Shown in pieces: positions 52,795 to 61,989 of a DNA stretch of 64,000 nt (positions within the stretch are counted from its first letter, which is position 1; the number at the start of each line of letters is the position of its first letter). The notes under the pieces were generated by a model. It searched no databases, was not told where the DNA came from, and saw only the letters and a program-made list of their open reading frames with translations. The translations under genes and the position numbers were made by a program. Source of the DNA: Bacteroidales bacterium. GTDB lineage: Bacteria > Bacteroidota > Bacteroidia > Bacteroidales > GCA-2711565. Location: positions 1-64,000 of the forward strand of contig JANQLW010000075.1 of NCBI GenBank assembly GCA_028280405.1, read 5' to 3'.

Positions 52795-54483
52795 TCATAG
52801 TATAATAAACTTTTCACTTAGCCTTCCGTATTTACAATCCAAGATAAGAAAATAAAATCCACCAGACAAGGTTTTCTTATCAATCCGGAAAGAATAATTT
52901 GATGCAGCTTGCTTTTGATCTACTAATACTTCTACAATCTTACCTTCCAGGGTCATAATAAAAAGCTTAACATGCATTGATTCTTTGAGTTCATAAAAAA
53001 CTTTTGCAGAACTAAGCGTAGGGCTTTGTCGTACTTTTTCCAGTTTTACTTTTGAACGTAATAAACTTAAATTTTCTTCAATACTTATTCCATGTTCATG
53101 TGATTCATAAGCACCAATATCGTATGCTCCTGCGTAGGGCCTGGTTTTCCCATCAATATCAGTCGTAAGATCAAAATTGGACATATCCAAACCTGCATTA
53201 ACAGCAGGGGATAAAGCTTCTAAATCATAATTATCATTATCAGGATGAATAAACTGAACATCAGCCTGGTCATTTGTATGATAAAAATTTGACTTCTGAT
53301 AGCTTATAAGATTGGAAATATTCATATAAGACAATTCGTTATCTCCTCCCAAAACACTTGCAGCACCAGGTTCACTAATGATATTATTATAAATCTTATA
53401 AGAGTTTATTGACACATTAGTAAGTTTCATCCCATGGGTCTTAGGGGAAATAATTGTATTATTATAGATAAGTATTTCAGAGCCGGCCTCAGTATCTACA
53501 TGCCCAACCCATATTCCATGTTTGGGGTTTGAAGTTGCACTACCTTCAGGTTTAAAGGTTTTTCCGGCTCTTACGATTAAATTATTATAAACCTTGTGGT
53601 TTCCCAGCCCTAAAATATCAATACCATCTCCTTTTCCGTCGAAAATCTTATTATTGTAACAATTGCAACTACTGCCGCCACCTATTAAAATGCCACTCAT
53701 TTGCCCATCTGTTTCTCTATAACTATCTTGTCTGATTGTATTATTATATATAGCACAATCTTTAGTTGCAGAACTTACCTGGATTCCATCCCAACCTGTA
53801 TTTTCTACGATATTATTATAAACCTGAACACCTTCTATTACATGAGGTAAAACCTCCGTACCGCTACAGCCTGAAGTATATACTGTTTGTCCTGTATATT
53901 TTGAGCTCCCGATATACATTCCTTCATCACTTATATCATGAAAATAACAATCGTGTATGCTTAAATTATACATGGTAAATTTATCTCTGGTAGCAGCAAA
54001 TGAACAATCCCCATTGATATCGGGTTCTGTTTTTGCGTAAAGCCCCGCAGTATGAATATTGGAAACTTCAATATTTTCAATTTCTACATCTGTGCTCATA
54101 TTATCAACACTTACTCCTGTACCACTGGTATTCGTGTTTTCCCTGACATAAAATCCATAGGTATATGAAGCATGTCCCTTTCCTGTAAACTTGATGTATT
54201 TACAGGTTTGAAATTTAATGGCATACCAATGATTTGTACTAAACTCAACCTGTCCACCATCATTGATAATGACTACAGGATTACCCTGTGCTCCTTCTAT
54301 ATTTCTAAATAAAATATAATCTCTTTGTCCTGCCTGAACTTTTATAGTATCCCCCGGATTAATATCTGTCCCATCTACCACCGTTTTCTTTAAACCCACT
54401 TTTAGATGGTCTTCTTCAGCATAAAGGCTTAAAAAAGAACACAAATAAAGAACTATAGAAAACAATAGGCTATATCTTAACAT
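52795..54483 (-). CDS. Secreted right-handed parallel beta-helix protein with T9SS-like tail
   Basis: A 562-residue protein. A signal peptide (about 1-22, FSIVLYLCSFLSLYAEE) is followed by the beta-helix, about 60-440, with repeated YNN or YNNTI turns (VQVYNNIVENTGWDGIQV, IYNNTI, VYNNLIV, IYNNIIS), typical of pectate-lyase-like or epimerase folds. The C-terminal 80 residues (VFYELKESMHVKLFIMTLEG to SGGFYFLILDCKYGRLSEKF) look like a type IX secretion sorting domain. It is likely exported to the cell surface to cut or modify the polysaccharide made by this cluster. No catalytic residues can be named. Confidence 0.8.
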   Translation of the reverse strand: MLRYSLLFSIVLYLCSFLSLYAEEDHLKVGLKKTVVDGTDINPGDTIKVQAGQRDYILFRNIEGAQGNPVVIINDGGQVEFSTNHWYAIKFQTCKYIKFTGKGHASYTYGFYVRENTNTSGTGVSVDNMSTDVEIENIEVSNIHTAGLYAKTEPDINGDCSFAATRDKFTMYNLSIHDCYFHDISDEGMYIGSSKYTGQTVYTSGCSGTEVLPHVIEGVQVYNNIVENTGWDGIQVSSATKDCAIYNNTIRQDSYRETDGQMSGILIGGGSSCNCYNNKIFDGKGDGIDILGLGNHKVYNNLIVRAGKTFKPEGSATSNPKHGIWVGHVDTEAGSEILIYNNTIISPKTHGMKLTNVSINSYKIYNNIISEPGAASVLGGDNELSYMNISNLISYQKSNFYHTNDQADVQFIHPDNDNYDLEALSPAVNAGLDMSNFDLTTDIDGKTRPYAGAYDIGAYESHEHGISIEENLSLLRSKVKLEKVRQSPTLSSAKVFYELKESMHVKLFIMTLEGKIVEVLVDQKQAASNYSFRIDKKTLSGGFYFLILDCKYGRLSEKFIIL

Positions 54484-54502
54484 TACTTAAATTTTAAATC
54501 GT

Positions 54503-55699
54503 TTATTTTCCTCTTTTTGCTCTTTCCCAATTAACGGATTGCTTTCCTTTTAAAAATCTTCGTAAACCCAGGTATACAGATAAGTTCATAATAAAGAAAT
54601 AATAAGGAATAAAAAGAATCTTTACTTTAATTTCTTTATTTTCAAAATACCAACCTAATAAGGCAAATAAATAAAAGGCTGCCTGGCCCCAAAATAAATA
54701 AGTAAATACATCTTCAAAATTCATAAATCCTGAATGATAAGTAATCATTGTATTCAGAATTAATAATAGAGGTAAGGCAAGTGGTGCCAGGGTCCATCTT
54801 AATACCCGATGAGAAATATATTGGAATGAAAGTAATCCGTATTTAAAAACATTCAGTAAAGCAGACAATCTCAATATCGATTGGATTCCTCCGGCAGAAA
54901 TCCTGACTTTTCGCTTTAATTCTTCCTTTACATTTGCTGAAGAAGTTTCTATGGCATAAGCTTCCGGGTCATATTGAATGGTATATCCTTTCATTGCTAC
55001 TCTTAATGAAATGATAAAATCATCTAATAACGTATCCTTTTCTACATGTTGGAATAATTCCGTGCGAATAGCAAATAGTTCACCGGCAGCACCTACAACA
55101 CTATATAATTCGGCATCCCATTTCTTAAGGGTTGATTCATACTTCCAGTATATACCCTCTGTTCCTGCTGCAGTATCCTTATCTTTTTCATAAATTCTTT
55201 TTTCCCCGGATACACAGCCAACTTTGGGGTCACTAAATAAGTTCACAATTCTACGAATAGACTTTTTACCTAACATTGTATTTCCATCAGAAAAAATTAC
55301 AATCGGAGATTTTACAAATTCCATTCCCCGGTTCATTGCTCCAATTTTTCCACCTCTGGCATCTTCATGATATACTTCAATTCCCTGATCAGCATATTTT
55401 TTTAATATGTCAGGGGTTCCATCATCTGATCCATCGGTAACCCATACCTGTTTTACTTTGTCTTTAGGATATTCAAGGCTTAAAGAATTGGCTACCTTAT
55501 CATCAATATAATCCTTTTCATTATAAGCTGCTACAAATAAAGTGACTTCGGGTTCATAACCTTTTTCGCGTTGCGGTTTTCTACCGAATTTAAATATTCG
55601 TTTGAGTTTTACCAATGCAAATAATAAAATACCATATCCTATATAAGCATAGAAAACGATAAAAAGTAAAAACCAAAATAAGATTTTCAGTGTGAGCAT
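54503..55699 (-). CDS. Family 2 glycosyltransferase, membrane-bound
   Basis: A 398-residue protein with one N-terminal TM (ILFWFLLFIVFYAYIGYGIL), a GT-A domain (VTLFVAAYNEKDYIDDKV, WVTDGSDDGT, IVIFSDGNTML in place of a DxD, EDKDTAAGTEG; acceptor loop DDFIISLRVAMKG), and three C-terminal helices. It resembles PgaC/hyaluronan-synthase-like enzymes that extend a polymer and move it across the membrane. The sugar is unknown. Confidence 0.87.
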   Translation of the reverse strand: MLTLKILFWFLLFIVFYAYIGYGILLFALVKLKRIFKFGRKPQREKGYEPEVTLFVAAYNEKDYIDDKVANSLSLEYPKDKVKQVWVTDGSDDGTPDILKKYADQGIEVYHEDARGGKIGAMNRGMEFVKSPIVIFSDGNTMLGKKSIRRIVNLFSDPKVGCVSGEKRIYEKDKDTAAGTEGIYWKYESTLKKWDAELYSVVGAAGELFAIRTELFQHVEKDTLLDDFIISLRVAMKGYTIQYDPEAYAIETSSANVKEELKRKVRISAGGIQSILRLSALLNVFKYGLLSFQYISHRVLRWTLAPLALPLLLILNTMITYHSGFMNFEDVFTYLFWGQAAFYLFALLGWYFENKEIKVKILFIPYYFFIMNLSVYLGLRRFLKGKQSVNWERAKRGK

Positions 55700-55709
55700 A
55701 ATGGATAAT

Positions 55710-56537
55710 TTAGTTATTCTTTATTGCAAGCATGTTAAATGAATCTATTTTAGAAAATTCAAAGCTGGCATATGTAGTTAGCAATTTTTGTAATGATTCC
55801 TTGTCTGTATGTTTTATTTCGATAATTAAAGATAATTCTTTTTCCGAAGCTATTAAACTCTTCATTCCATTTATTACTTCCGTTTCCATTCCTTCAACAT
55901 CCATTTTAATTAAAATATTATTAGCGCTTTTTATCTCATCCAGAAATAATTCATCAAATTTTTTGATCCGTACATTCCTGAGTTCTGATTTATAATTAAT
56001 TCGATGAATGCTTGCCGATCCTGTATTAAAATGGTTATAATAAAAATCTACAGTTTTTGTTTGATCTCCTATACCGTATCTGAATGCTTTAATCTGTTTT
56101 TTGTAATTATTCAATTCGATGTTTCTTAGCAAAGCATTGTAATTATCCACTACCGGCTCAAATGCCAGAACTTCTTTGGCACCACTATTAATAGCAATCA
56201 GGCTATAAATACCGGTATTAGCCCCAATATCTAATACCAGGTCTATATCAGAACACAGAGTTTTGAATTTTCTAATAACTTTTCTTTCATAGGCCTTATT
56301 AGCCATTTTAAAATCCATAGTTCCTCTTCGAAGCAGATACTTTCCAAAATGAGTATTTACAATTAGATCCCGTTTATTACTACGGCGTGTGAATATATAC
56401 TTGATTAAAGTGCCGGTTAGTTTAAGGTCATAATGATTTTTAAAGTCAATAACATAGAGCCAAATGATAAAGACTTTTCTAAGATACCATTTGAGGTGAT
56501 TCAGTTTCTGTATTATGATCTTTAAACCTTTTCCCAC
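55710..56537 (-). CDS. FkbM-family methyltransferase
   Basis: A 275-residue protein with the FkbM core: motif I VLDIGANTGIYSLIA, EVLAFEPV, then ILIKMDVEGMETEVINGM and SLIIEIKH. The family O-methylates sugars or lipids. A long basic N-terminal stretch (to about residue 70) may bind the membrane. It overlaps the acetyltransferase gene upstream by 16 bp. It probably caps or decorates the polysaccharide. Confidence 0.87.
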   Translation of the reverse strand: MGKGLKIIIQKLNHLKWYLRKVFIIWLYVIDFKNHYDLKLTGTLIKYIFTRRSNKRDLIVNTHFGKYLLRRGTMDFKMANKAYERKVIRKFKTLCSDIDLVLDIGANTGIYSLIAINSGAKEVLAFEPVVDNYNALLRNIELNNYKKQIKAFRYGIGDQTKTVDFYYNHFNTGSASIHRINYKSELRNVRIKKFDELFLDEIKSANNILIKMDVEGMETEVINGMKSLIASEKELSLIIEIKHTDKESLQKLLTTYASFEFSKIDSFNMLAIKNN

Positions 56538-57136
56538 TTTTTAGAATCAGGATTATATTGTTTAATAATCCTGGCCGGATTTCCAGCGACAATAGAGTAG
56601 GGAGGAACACTTTTGGTTACAACACTTCCTGCTGCAACGATGGAATGTTTTCCAACCGTAACACCTGCAACTATGACCGCATTTGCTCCGATCCAGGCTT
56701 CATCTTCTATAGTTATTTGTGCTGTTGTTACAGGCTGATCATGAATAGACATGCTAATATCTTCATAGCCATGATTTAAGCCCGAAGCTACAATATTCTG
56801 AGCAAACATAATATCATTACCAACTTTTATGGGGCCTATCAAAGTATTACCCAATCCTATTCTGGTACCATTTCCAATAATAACGTCGCCAACACCGTTG
56901 TTAATGGTCGTAAAATCTTCAATAGTAGAGTAATTACCCAGGTGAAAATTGTTCCATGGCAATACATCAATTCGGGTACGCTTTCTTATTCTTGCTCCTT
57001 TTCCCTTTTTATGAATAATAGGGTTCAAAAATAATCTAACCCATAATCTCGGGCGTGGTTGATTTTTAGGCGTAAGCGCCCAAATAGCCAGTTTCTTCAG
57101 TTTTGGATTGGATTTTATTTTTTCTTTTAAACTCAT
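56522..57136 (-). CDS. Hexapeptide-repeat O-acetyltransferase
   Basis: A 204-residue left-handed beta-helix enzyme. Hexapeptide turns run about residues 65-185 (VIIGNGTRIGLGNTLIGP, ITIEDEAWIGANAVIVAGVT, VGKHSIVAAGSVVT), the catalytic His is in ASGLNHGYED, and the family ending is SIVAGNPARII. It transfers acetyl from acetyl-CoA to a sugar hydroxyl, as in NodL/WcaF-type enzymes. The N-terminus is basic. It is coupled by overlap to the FkbM gene. Confidence 0.88.
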   Translation of the reverse strand: MSLKEKIKSNPKLKKLAIWALTPKNQPRPRLWVRLFLNPIIHKKGKGARIRKRTRIDVLPWNNFHLGNYSTIEDFTTINNGVGDVIIGNGTRIGLGNTLIGPIKVGNDIMFAQNIVASGLNHGYEDISMSIHDQPVTTAQITIEDEAWIGANAVIVAGVTVGKHSIVAAGSVVTKSVPPYSIVAGNPARIIKQYNPDSKKWEKV

Positions 57137-57140
57137 AAAA

Positions 57141-58337
57141 TCAAACTTTACAAACTTTGTTTATCGCATTATAAATTTCTTTCACATTATTTTCCCAGGT
57201 GTGATTTCCGGCAAATTCTATTCTTCCTTTTTCTAATTCAGGATTATGTTCCTTTAAAGCCTTATCGATCAAGATAATATATTCTTCTTTATTCATTGCC
57301 AGATAAACATAATTTTTAAAAACACCCATCGTTTCGGTCTTTGTAGCAACTGTTGGTTTTCCCATAGCCAGATATTCATCAATTTTCCGGGGATAATTCC
57401 CTATTGTTAAAGGATTTAATGCTTGAGGGTTTAAAGCTACATCAAAAGCCTTCAAATAATTCGGAAGCATTTCCATAGGTTTAGAACCGAGGAAATATAC
57501 ATTTTTCAGATTATGAAGATTACTGGCTCTAAATCGGTCATCTTCAGGCCCAACCAATACAAGACTCCATTCCGGTTTTGATTGAGCAATATATTCCAAT
57601 ATTTCCATATCCAATCTTGAACTTAACAAAGCACCTATATAACCAATTATAGGTTTTTTAATATCATTGAATTCTTCAGGAAGTTCTTTTATCAAATCAT
57701 TATCAAATATGGAAATATCACAGCCTTGTCCAACATAGTAGGAGTTTGGGTTCGCTTTTTCTGCAATTTGATTCAGGTAAACGGAATTAGAAACGACCAA
57801 ATCAGATTTAGCCATCATCTGATCTTCCAGGTATGCACCTTGTTTCTGGAAGAACTTGGTTTCACGCATATTATCCCTTGTATAGTAAACTGATACTTTA
57901 GGATTCAAATATTCTTTAAAATAAAAGGCTCTATGAAAATCACTATCGTTAAAAATAATATAATCCTCAAACCCTAATTCCTGAATCGCCCATTTTACCC
58001 TTTTGGCATATCGCTTATTATTGATCTTATTCAAAAATTTAAATATAGATTTTGAACCTATCTGGCTAATAGGTTCTAAAACTGTACGGGGGCTTAAGCT
58101 CCACATATTTTTTTGGACTTCTTTTAATTCAGGGAGTTCACCGGAAATAACCTGTTTACGGTTAATGACCATAGGGTCCTTCCGGTCTCTCATCAGGGTA
58201 CTTCTATTCATCGGATAATTGACATACAAGACCCTGTTGTTTTTTGCTATTTCATAAGCAAGGTTTACACAATTACTGCCTATTGGAGTATCCAGGCTTT
58301 GTAATCCCAGAATTATAAAGTCTTTATTTTTTATCAT
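57141..58337 (-). CDS. Glycosyltransferase, TuaH-like GT-B (paralogue 1)
   Basis: The start is taken at MIKNKDFIILGLQ (58335-58337), which aligns with the paralogue upstream. A start 9 codons earlier is possible. 398 residues, a GT-B fold: N-terminal NRVLYVNYPMNRSTLMRD, then IKKPIIGYIGALLSSRLDME, WSLVLVGPEDD, VYFLGSKPMEMLPNYLKAFD, and the donor-site IDEYLAMGKPTVATKTETM. It is clearly homologous along its length to the neighbouring 58324-59550 product, so the pair arose by tandem duplication. The sugar is unknown. Confidence 0.85.
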   Translation of the reverse strand: MIKNKDFIILGLQSLDTPIGSNCVNLAYEIAKNNRVLYVNYPMNRSTLMRDRKDPMVINRKQVISGELPELKEVQKNMWSLSPRTVLEPISQIGSKSIFKFLNKINNKRYAKRVKWAIQELGFEDYIIFNDSDFHRAFYFKEYLNPKVSVYYTRDNMRETKFFQKQGAYLEDQMMAKSDLVVSNSVYLNQIAEKANPNSYYVGQGCDISIFDNDLIKELPEEFNDIKKPIIGYIGALLSSRLDMEILEYIAQSKPEWSLVLVGPEDDRFRASNLHNLKNVYFLGSKPMEMLPNYLKAFDVALNPQALNPLTIGNYPRKIDEYLAMGKPTVATKTETMGVFKNYVYLAMNKEEYIILIDKALKEHNPELEKGRIEFAGNHTWENNVKEIYNAINKVCKV

Positions 58338-59550
58338 TTTGATCAGCCTTCTTTTTTTGAACAACTTCTATTTGATCATAGATCTTACTCACGAAATTCT
58401 CCCATGAGTGGGTTTTTGCATAGGCTATTCTGCTTTTCTCTAATTCCGGGGTATTTTCTTTCAATGCTTTATCAATCTCAACGATATACTCTTCCTTAGT
58501 CGATGGAAGATAAGTATAGTCTTTAAAATAAGCCATAAAAGTAGTTTTCGTAGCTACTGTCGGCTTCCCCATTGCCAGGTACTCATCTATTTTAAGTGGA
58601 TAATTAACATCCGTGATCATATTTACTTTCTGAGGATTTAATGCCACATCAAACCCTTTAATATAAGCTGCTAATTCATGCGGATCTTTTCTGCCAAGAA
58701 AATAAACATTATCTAATTGATGTAGTTTACTTTTCTTAAAGTCATCATCTTCAGGGCCAACAAGAACCAGGCTATACTCAGGCTTTTGCTCAGCTATATG
58801 AATAAGTACATCTATATCGAGCCTGATAGTTGTAAGAAAACCTACATAGCCAATAATTGGTTTTTTAGTGATTTCTTTTAAATCATCAGGGATTTCCAAA
58901 GATCCATCTTCATCATTATACATACTTAAATCACATCCCTGTCCAATCATGAATGAATTTGGATTGGTTTTTCTGCAATAGTTAGCAAAATAATCTGAAT
59001 TTGCAACGGCAAAATCTGCTTTTGCAATGATTTGAGGTTGTAAGCGAGTACCATGACGTTTGTGGTAATCAACCAGAATAACGGCATCTCTTAAGAGATA
59101 AATAAAAATATCCGGCTTGAGTAATTCTTTAAAATAAAATCCATTATACATAGAATTATCATTAAAAAGAATTACATCTTTAAAATCTAATTTTGCGGCA
59201 GCTAATTTTACTTTTTTAGCAAATCTTTTGTCATTAATTTTATTAAAGAAATTAAAAATAGCAGGGCTTTTAATCCAGTTAATTGATTCAAGCACTGTGC
59301 GGGGATATAAAACCCACATAGTATCATTTACCTGAACCAGGTCAGGTTCATTCCCTTTCAGGATATTGATACGTTTTTGTACCTCGGGTTTATGTTTATC
59401 TTTTAATAATGAGCTTCTTTGTAAAGGAGGATTAACAAATAAAACTCTATTATTTTTAGAAATTTCAAGAGCAGTATATTTACAGGTACTGGCAATATTT
59501 AAATCCCATGGTTGTAGTCCATATACAATAAAATCTCTGTCTTTAATCAT
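58324..59550 (-). CDS. Glycosyltransferase, TuaH-like GT-B (paralogue 2)
   Basis: A 408-residue protein starting MIKDRDFIVYGLQ with the same layout as its downstream neighbour: NRVLFVNPPLQRSSLLKDK, KKPIIGYVGFLTTIRLDIDV, YSLVLVGPEDDD, YFLGRKDPHELAAYIKGFD and IDEYLAMGKPTVATKTTFM. The conserved Glu of the donor-binding site is in IDEYLAMGKP. It overlaps the downstream gene by 14 bp and ends in a charged tail (KKKADQNDKK). It likely adds a sugar at a neighbouring position of the repeat unit. Confidence 0.85.
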   Translation of the reverse strand: MIKDRDFIVYGLQPWDLNIASTCKYTALEISKNNRVLFVNPPLQRSSLLKDKHKPEVQKRINILKGNEPDLVQVNDTMWVLYPRTVLESINWIKSPAIFNFFNKINDKRFAKKVKLAAAKLDFKDVILFNDNSMYNGFYFKELLKPDIFIYLLRDAVILVDYHKRHGTRLQPQIIAKADFAVANSDYFANYCRKTNPNSFMIGQGCDLSMYNDEDGSLEIPDDLKEITKKPIIGYVGFLTTIRLDIDVLIHIAEQKPEYSLVLVGPEDDDFKKSKLHQLDNVYFLGRKDPHELAAYIKGFDVALNPQKVNMITDVNYPLKIDEYLAMGKPTVATKTTFMAYFKDYTYLPSTKEEYIVEIDKALKENTPELEKSRIAYAKTHSWENFVSKIYDQIEVVQKKKADQNDKK

Positions 59551-59560
59551 AATGGCTTAT

Positions 59561-60715
59561 TTATTTCTTAGTATTCTCATAAACTTCTTCATACAATTTC
59601 AATACATTTTCAGCCATAGCTTTCCAGGAGAATTTTTCTGCCTGTTTAAGCCCGTCTTTGATCAATTGATTTCTGTATTCCTCATTCTGAAGTATTTTAA
59701 AGATACCCTTTGTAATTTCTTCAGGTAAATAAGGATCTACAATATGTGCCTTTCTTCCTGATATTTCGGGCATAGAAGATGTATTGGATGTAATGACCGG
59801 TGTTCCGCATCGCATTGCTTCAAGTATTGGAATTCCAAAGCTTTCTCGTAAAGAAGGATAAAGAAATAATTGGCAAAGATTATAAATAGCCGGTAAATCC
59901 GTATTTTTAATATAACCTGTTAGTTGTATATGGTTTATTAAATCTGTATCACCAATATCGCTTAAAAGCTTTTCGAGATATGTTTTCCCAAAATCAAGCA
60001 TAACCAGTGGAATTTTCTTATTACTCTGTTTTATAAAATCTGAATAAGCTTTCAATACATTAGGAGTATTTTTCTTGGGGTCTGTATTTCCCAAGAAAAA
60101 AATAAACTCATCAGGCAAATTATAAAGCTCTTTTACCCTGTCTAATTCCGATTGATCGTCGATAGGTTTAAAATACTCACTCACCCCATTATAAACAGCT
60201 ACTAATCTTTCATCTTCAGCAGGGTGCTTAAAGAATTTCTTAATACGGTCACGTTCAAAATTTGAGACGGTTATTATTTTTTTGCTTTTCTTTACATTTT
60301 TAGGGACAACATATCTACGGTACATATTTCCCATTTTTTGATACCAGGTGCCACCTTTTTTTAAAATGCTAATACTTTCCAGATAAATGATATCATGTAA
60401 AGTAATTATCAAAGGGATTTTGGTATTAACAGGAGCTGTATTACTGGTACAGTGTAAGATATCACACTCTTCAGCTTTGGCTGCTTTAGGCAAGGCAAAT
60501 TGTTCCCAGGTAGGGTATGGGCCTCCGCTTAGTTCTATAATTTTAAAATTTGAGGTAGATTGTAAACACTCTTTATCTTCATCGGGTTTTACAAAAACTA
60601 CATACTCATTTTTTGTATCAATTTTTTGCAGGTTCTGGATAAGCTCTAAAGCTACCATATCCATTCCATGTTTTTTTGTGCGAAAAAGCCTTTGACCTTC
60701 TATACCAATTCTCAT
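59561..60715 (-). CDS. Family 4 glycosyltransferase
   Basis: A 384-residue GT4 enzyme with N-terminal MRIGIEGQRLFRTKKHGMD, the linker ITVSNFERDRIKKFF, the donor-binding domain FFLGNTDPKKNTPN, and the E-x7-E type motif in LRESFGIPILEAMRCGTPVI. It is a soluble mannosyl- or glucosyl-transferase type in membrane-associated polysaccharide assembly. It lies 10 bp upstream of the TuaH-like pair. The gap to the next gene upstream (86 bp) holds an 8-bp stem (ATAGAATT/AATTCTAT, 60740-60761). Confidence 0.87.
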   Translation of the reverse strand: MRIGIEGQRLFRTKKHGMDMVALELIQNLQKIDTKNEYVVFVKPDEDKECLQSTSNFKIIELSGGPYPTWEQFALPKAAKAEECDILHCTSNTAPVNTKIPLIITLHDIIYLESISILKKGGTWYQKMGNMYRRYVVPKNVKKSKKIITVSNFERDRIKKFFKHPAEDERLVAVYNGVSEYFKPIDDQSELDRVKELYNLPDEFIFFLGNTDPKKNTPNVLKAYSDFIKQSNKKIPLVMLDFGKTYLEKLLSDIGDTDLINHIQLTGYIKNTDLPAIYNLCQLFLYPSLRESFGIPILEAMRCGTPVITSNTSSMPEISGRKAHIVDPYLPEEITKGIFKILQNEEYRNQLIKDGLKQAEKFSWKAMAENVLKLYEEVYENTKK

Positions 60716-60801
60716 TTGTAATAAATTATATCAATAATCATAGAATTTTAACTAATTCTATTTAAATCTAATATATAATAAAAGCAGAAGCAAATAATCT
60801 T

Positions 60802-61983
60802 TTATTCAGCTTCTACTTTATTACTCGTATGTTCCGTATGTATAAATTTCTTATTTGCTCCTTTAAGCTTTAATAATGACAGAAACATTAAAAAGAATGC
60901 TTTTGGTAATGTTAATACAGCATTTAAGGTTTTAAGATTATAAAACTTTAATGGTATTGACAAAATAAAAGTCAAAACACATGCTCCCAACACAGCCAAC
61001 CAGGTATAAATCCATTCAATTGGATTAAAAATCACTGATAAGAAATTAATAATAAATAACAATCCTAATAACATTACCCTTGGAGGTTGGATGAATTGGA
61101 TCGCTTTATCAAAATAATCTAAATTTCCTTTTAAAATCAAATGTTTTAGGGATGTAAGAAAATCCTTACTGAAATAATGAAATTGTGCCGACAACCATCT
61201 TCTTCTCTGATTGGAAAACACTTCGGCTTTTTGTACCTTTTCATCATATACGTAAGCATCTTGTAAAAAATCAATTACCTTACGTTCTTTAAGCATACGT
61301 AATTCTATTTCTTTATCAAAACCTCCAATTGCTTTAATCGACTTCATCATGGATTTAAAATATTGATAATCCATGGCCATTCCGGAACCTATTAATGCAG
61401 CTGATAATCCAACAACTCTATGGCCTTTCCTGAAAATCCGATTATTAACTTCTTCACTAATGGCATCCAGAATCGCAAAACGGGTATTCATATTTTTGGC
61501 TACACGGTGACCCTGTACAGCCATAAAGCCTTTATTAAAAGAATTGTTCAGTTTAGAAATAAAACTGCTTTCCATAATATTATCAGCATCCAGCACCACC
61601 GCTACATCATAATCATCAGGAAGTTGTTCCATAGCTTTATTAAGCGCTTTTGATTTGGTACTTAAATCAAATGATACTTCAATCAGTTTTATGGGAAGTT
61701 TTCTTAATGTTGCTAAAGTTTCGGGCTTAAAAGAATCAGCAATCACAATAACGTCATAAAGTTCTGAAGGATAATCTTGTTTGAGAGCATCTTCTGCAAC
61801 TTCAATGATTACCTGATCTTCTTTATACCCGGGTATCATTACTGCATATGTTCTTTGAGTATTTTGAATAATTTTTCTTTTACGAATAGGGAATATACCA
61901 GCAAAAGCAAAAATAAATATATATAGGCTGGCAAATCCTAAATAAGCGACTAATACGAGTTGAATGATATCTATGATGGCCAT
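60802..61983 (-). CDS. Processive-type family 2 glycosyltransferase (paralogue A)
   Basis: A 393-residue membrane protein with an N-terminal TM (about 7-30), a GT-A domain with VMIPGYKEDQVIIEVAEDAL, the metal-binding VVLDADNIM, and QRRRW, which matches the QxxRW motif of cellulose-synthase-like processive enzymes, followed by three C-terminal helices (about 300-370). It is a full-length paralogue of the next gene upstream. It probably polymerises or exports the main chain. Confidence 0.87.
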   Translation of the reverse strand: MAIIDIIQLVLVAYLGFASLYIFIFAFAGIFPIRKRKIIQNTQRTYAVMIPGYKEDQVIIEVAEDALKQDYPSELYDVIVIADSFKPETLATLRKLPIKLIEVSFDLSTKSKALNKAMEQLPDDYDVAVVLDADNIMESSFISKLNNSFNKGFMAVQGHRVAKNMNTRFAILDAISEEVNNRIFRKGHRVVGLSAALIGSGMAMDYQYFKSMMKSIKAIGGFDKEIELRMLKERKVIDFLQDAYVYDEKVQKAEVFSNQRRRWLSAQFHYFSKDFLTSLKHLILKGNLDYFDKAIQFIQPPRVMLLGLLFIINFLSVIFNPIEWIYTWLAVLGACVLTFILSIPLKFYNLKTLNAVLTLPKAFFLMFLSLLKLKGANKKFIHTEHTSNKVEAE

Positions 61984-61989
61984 AATTTC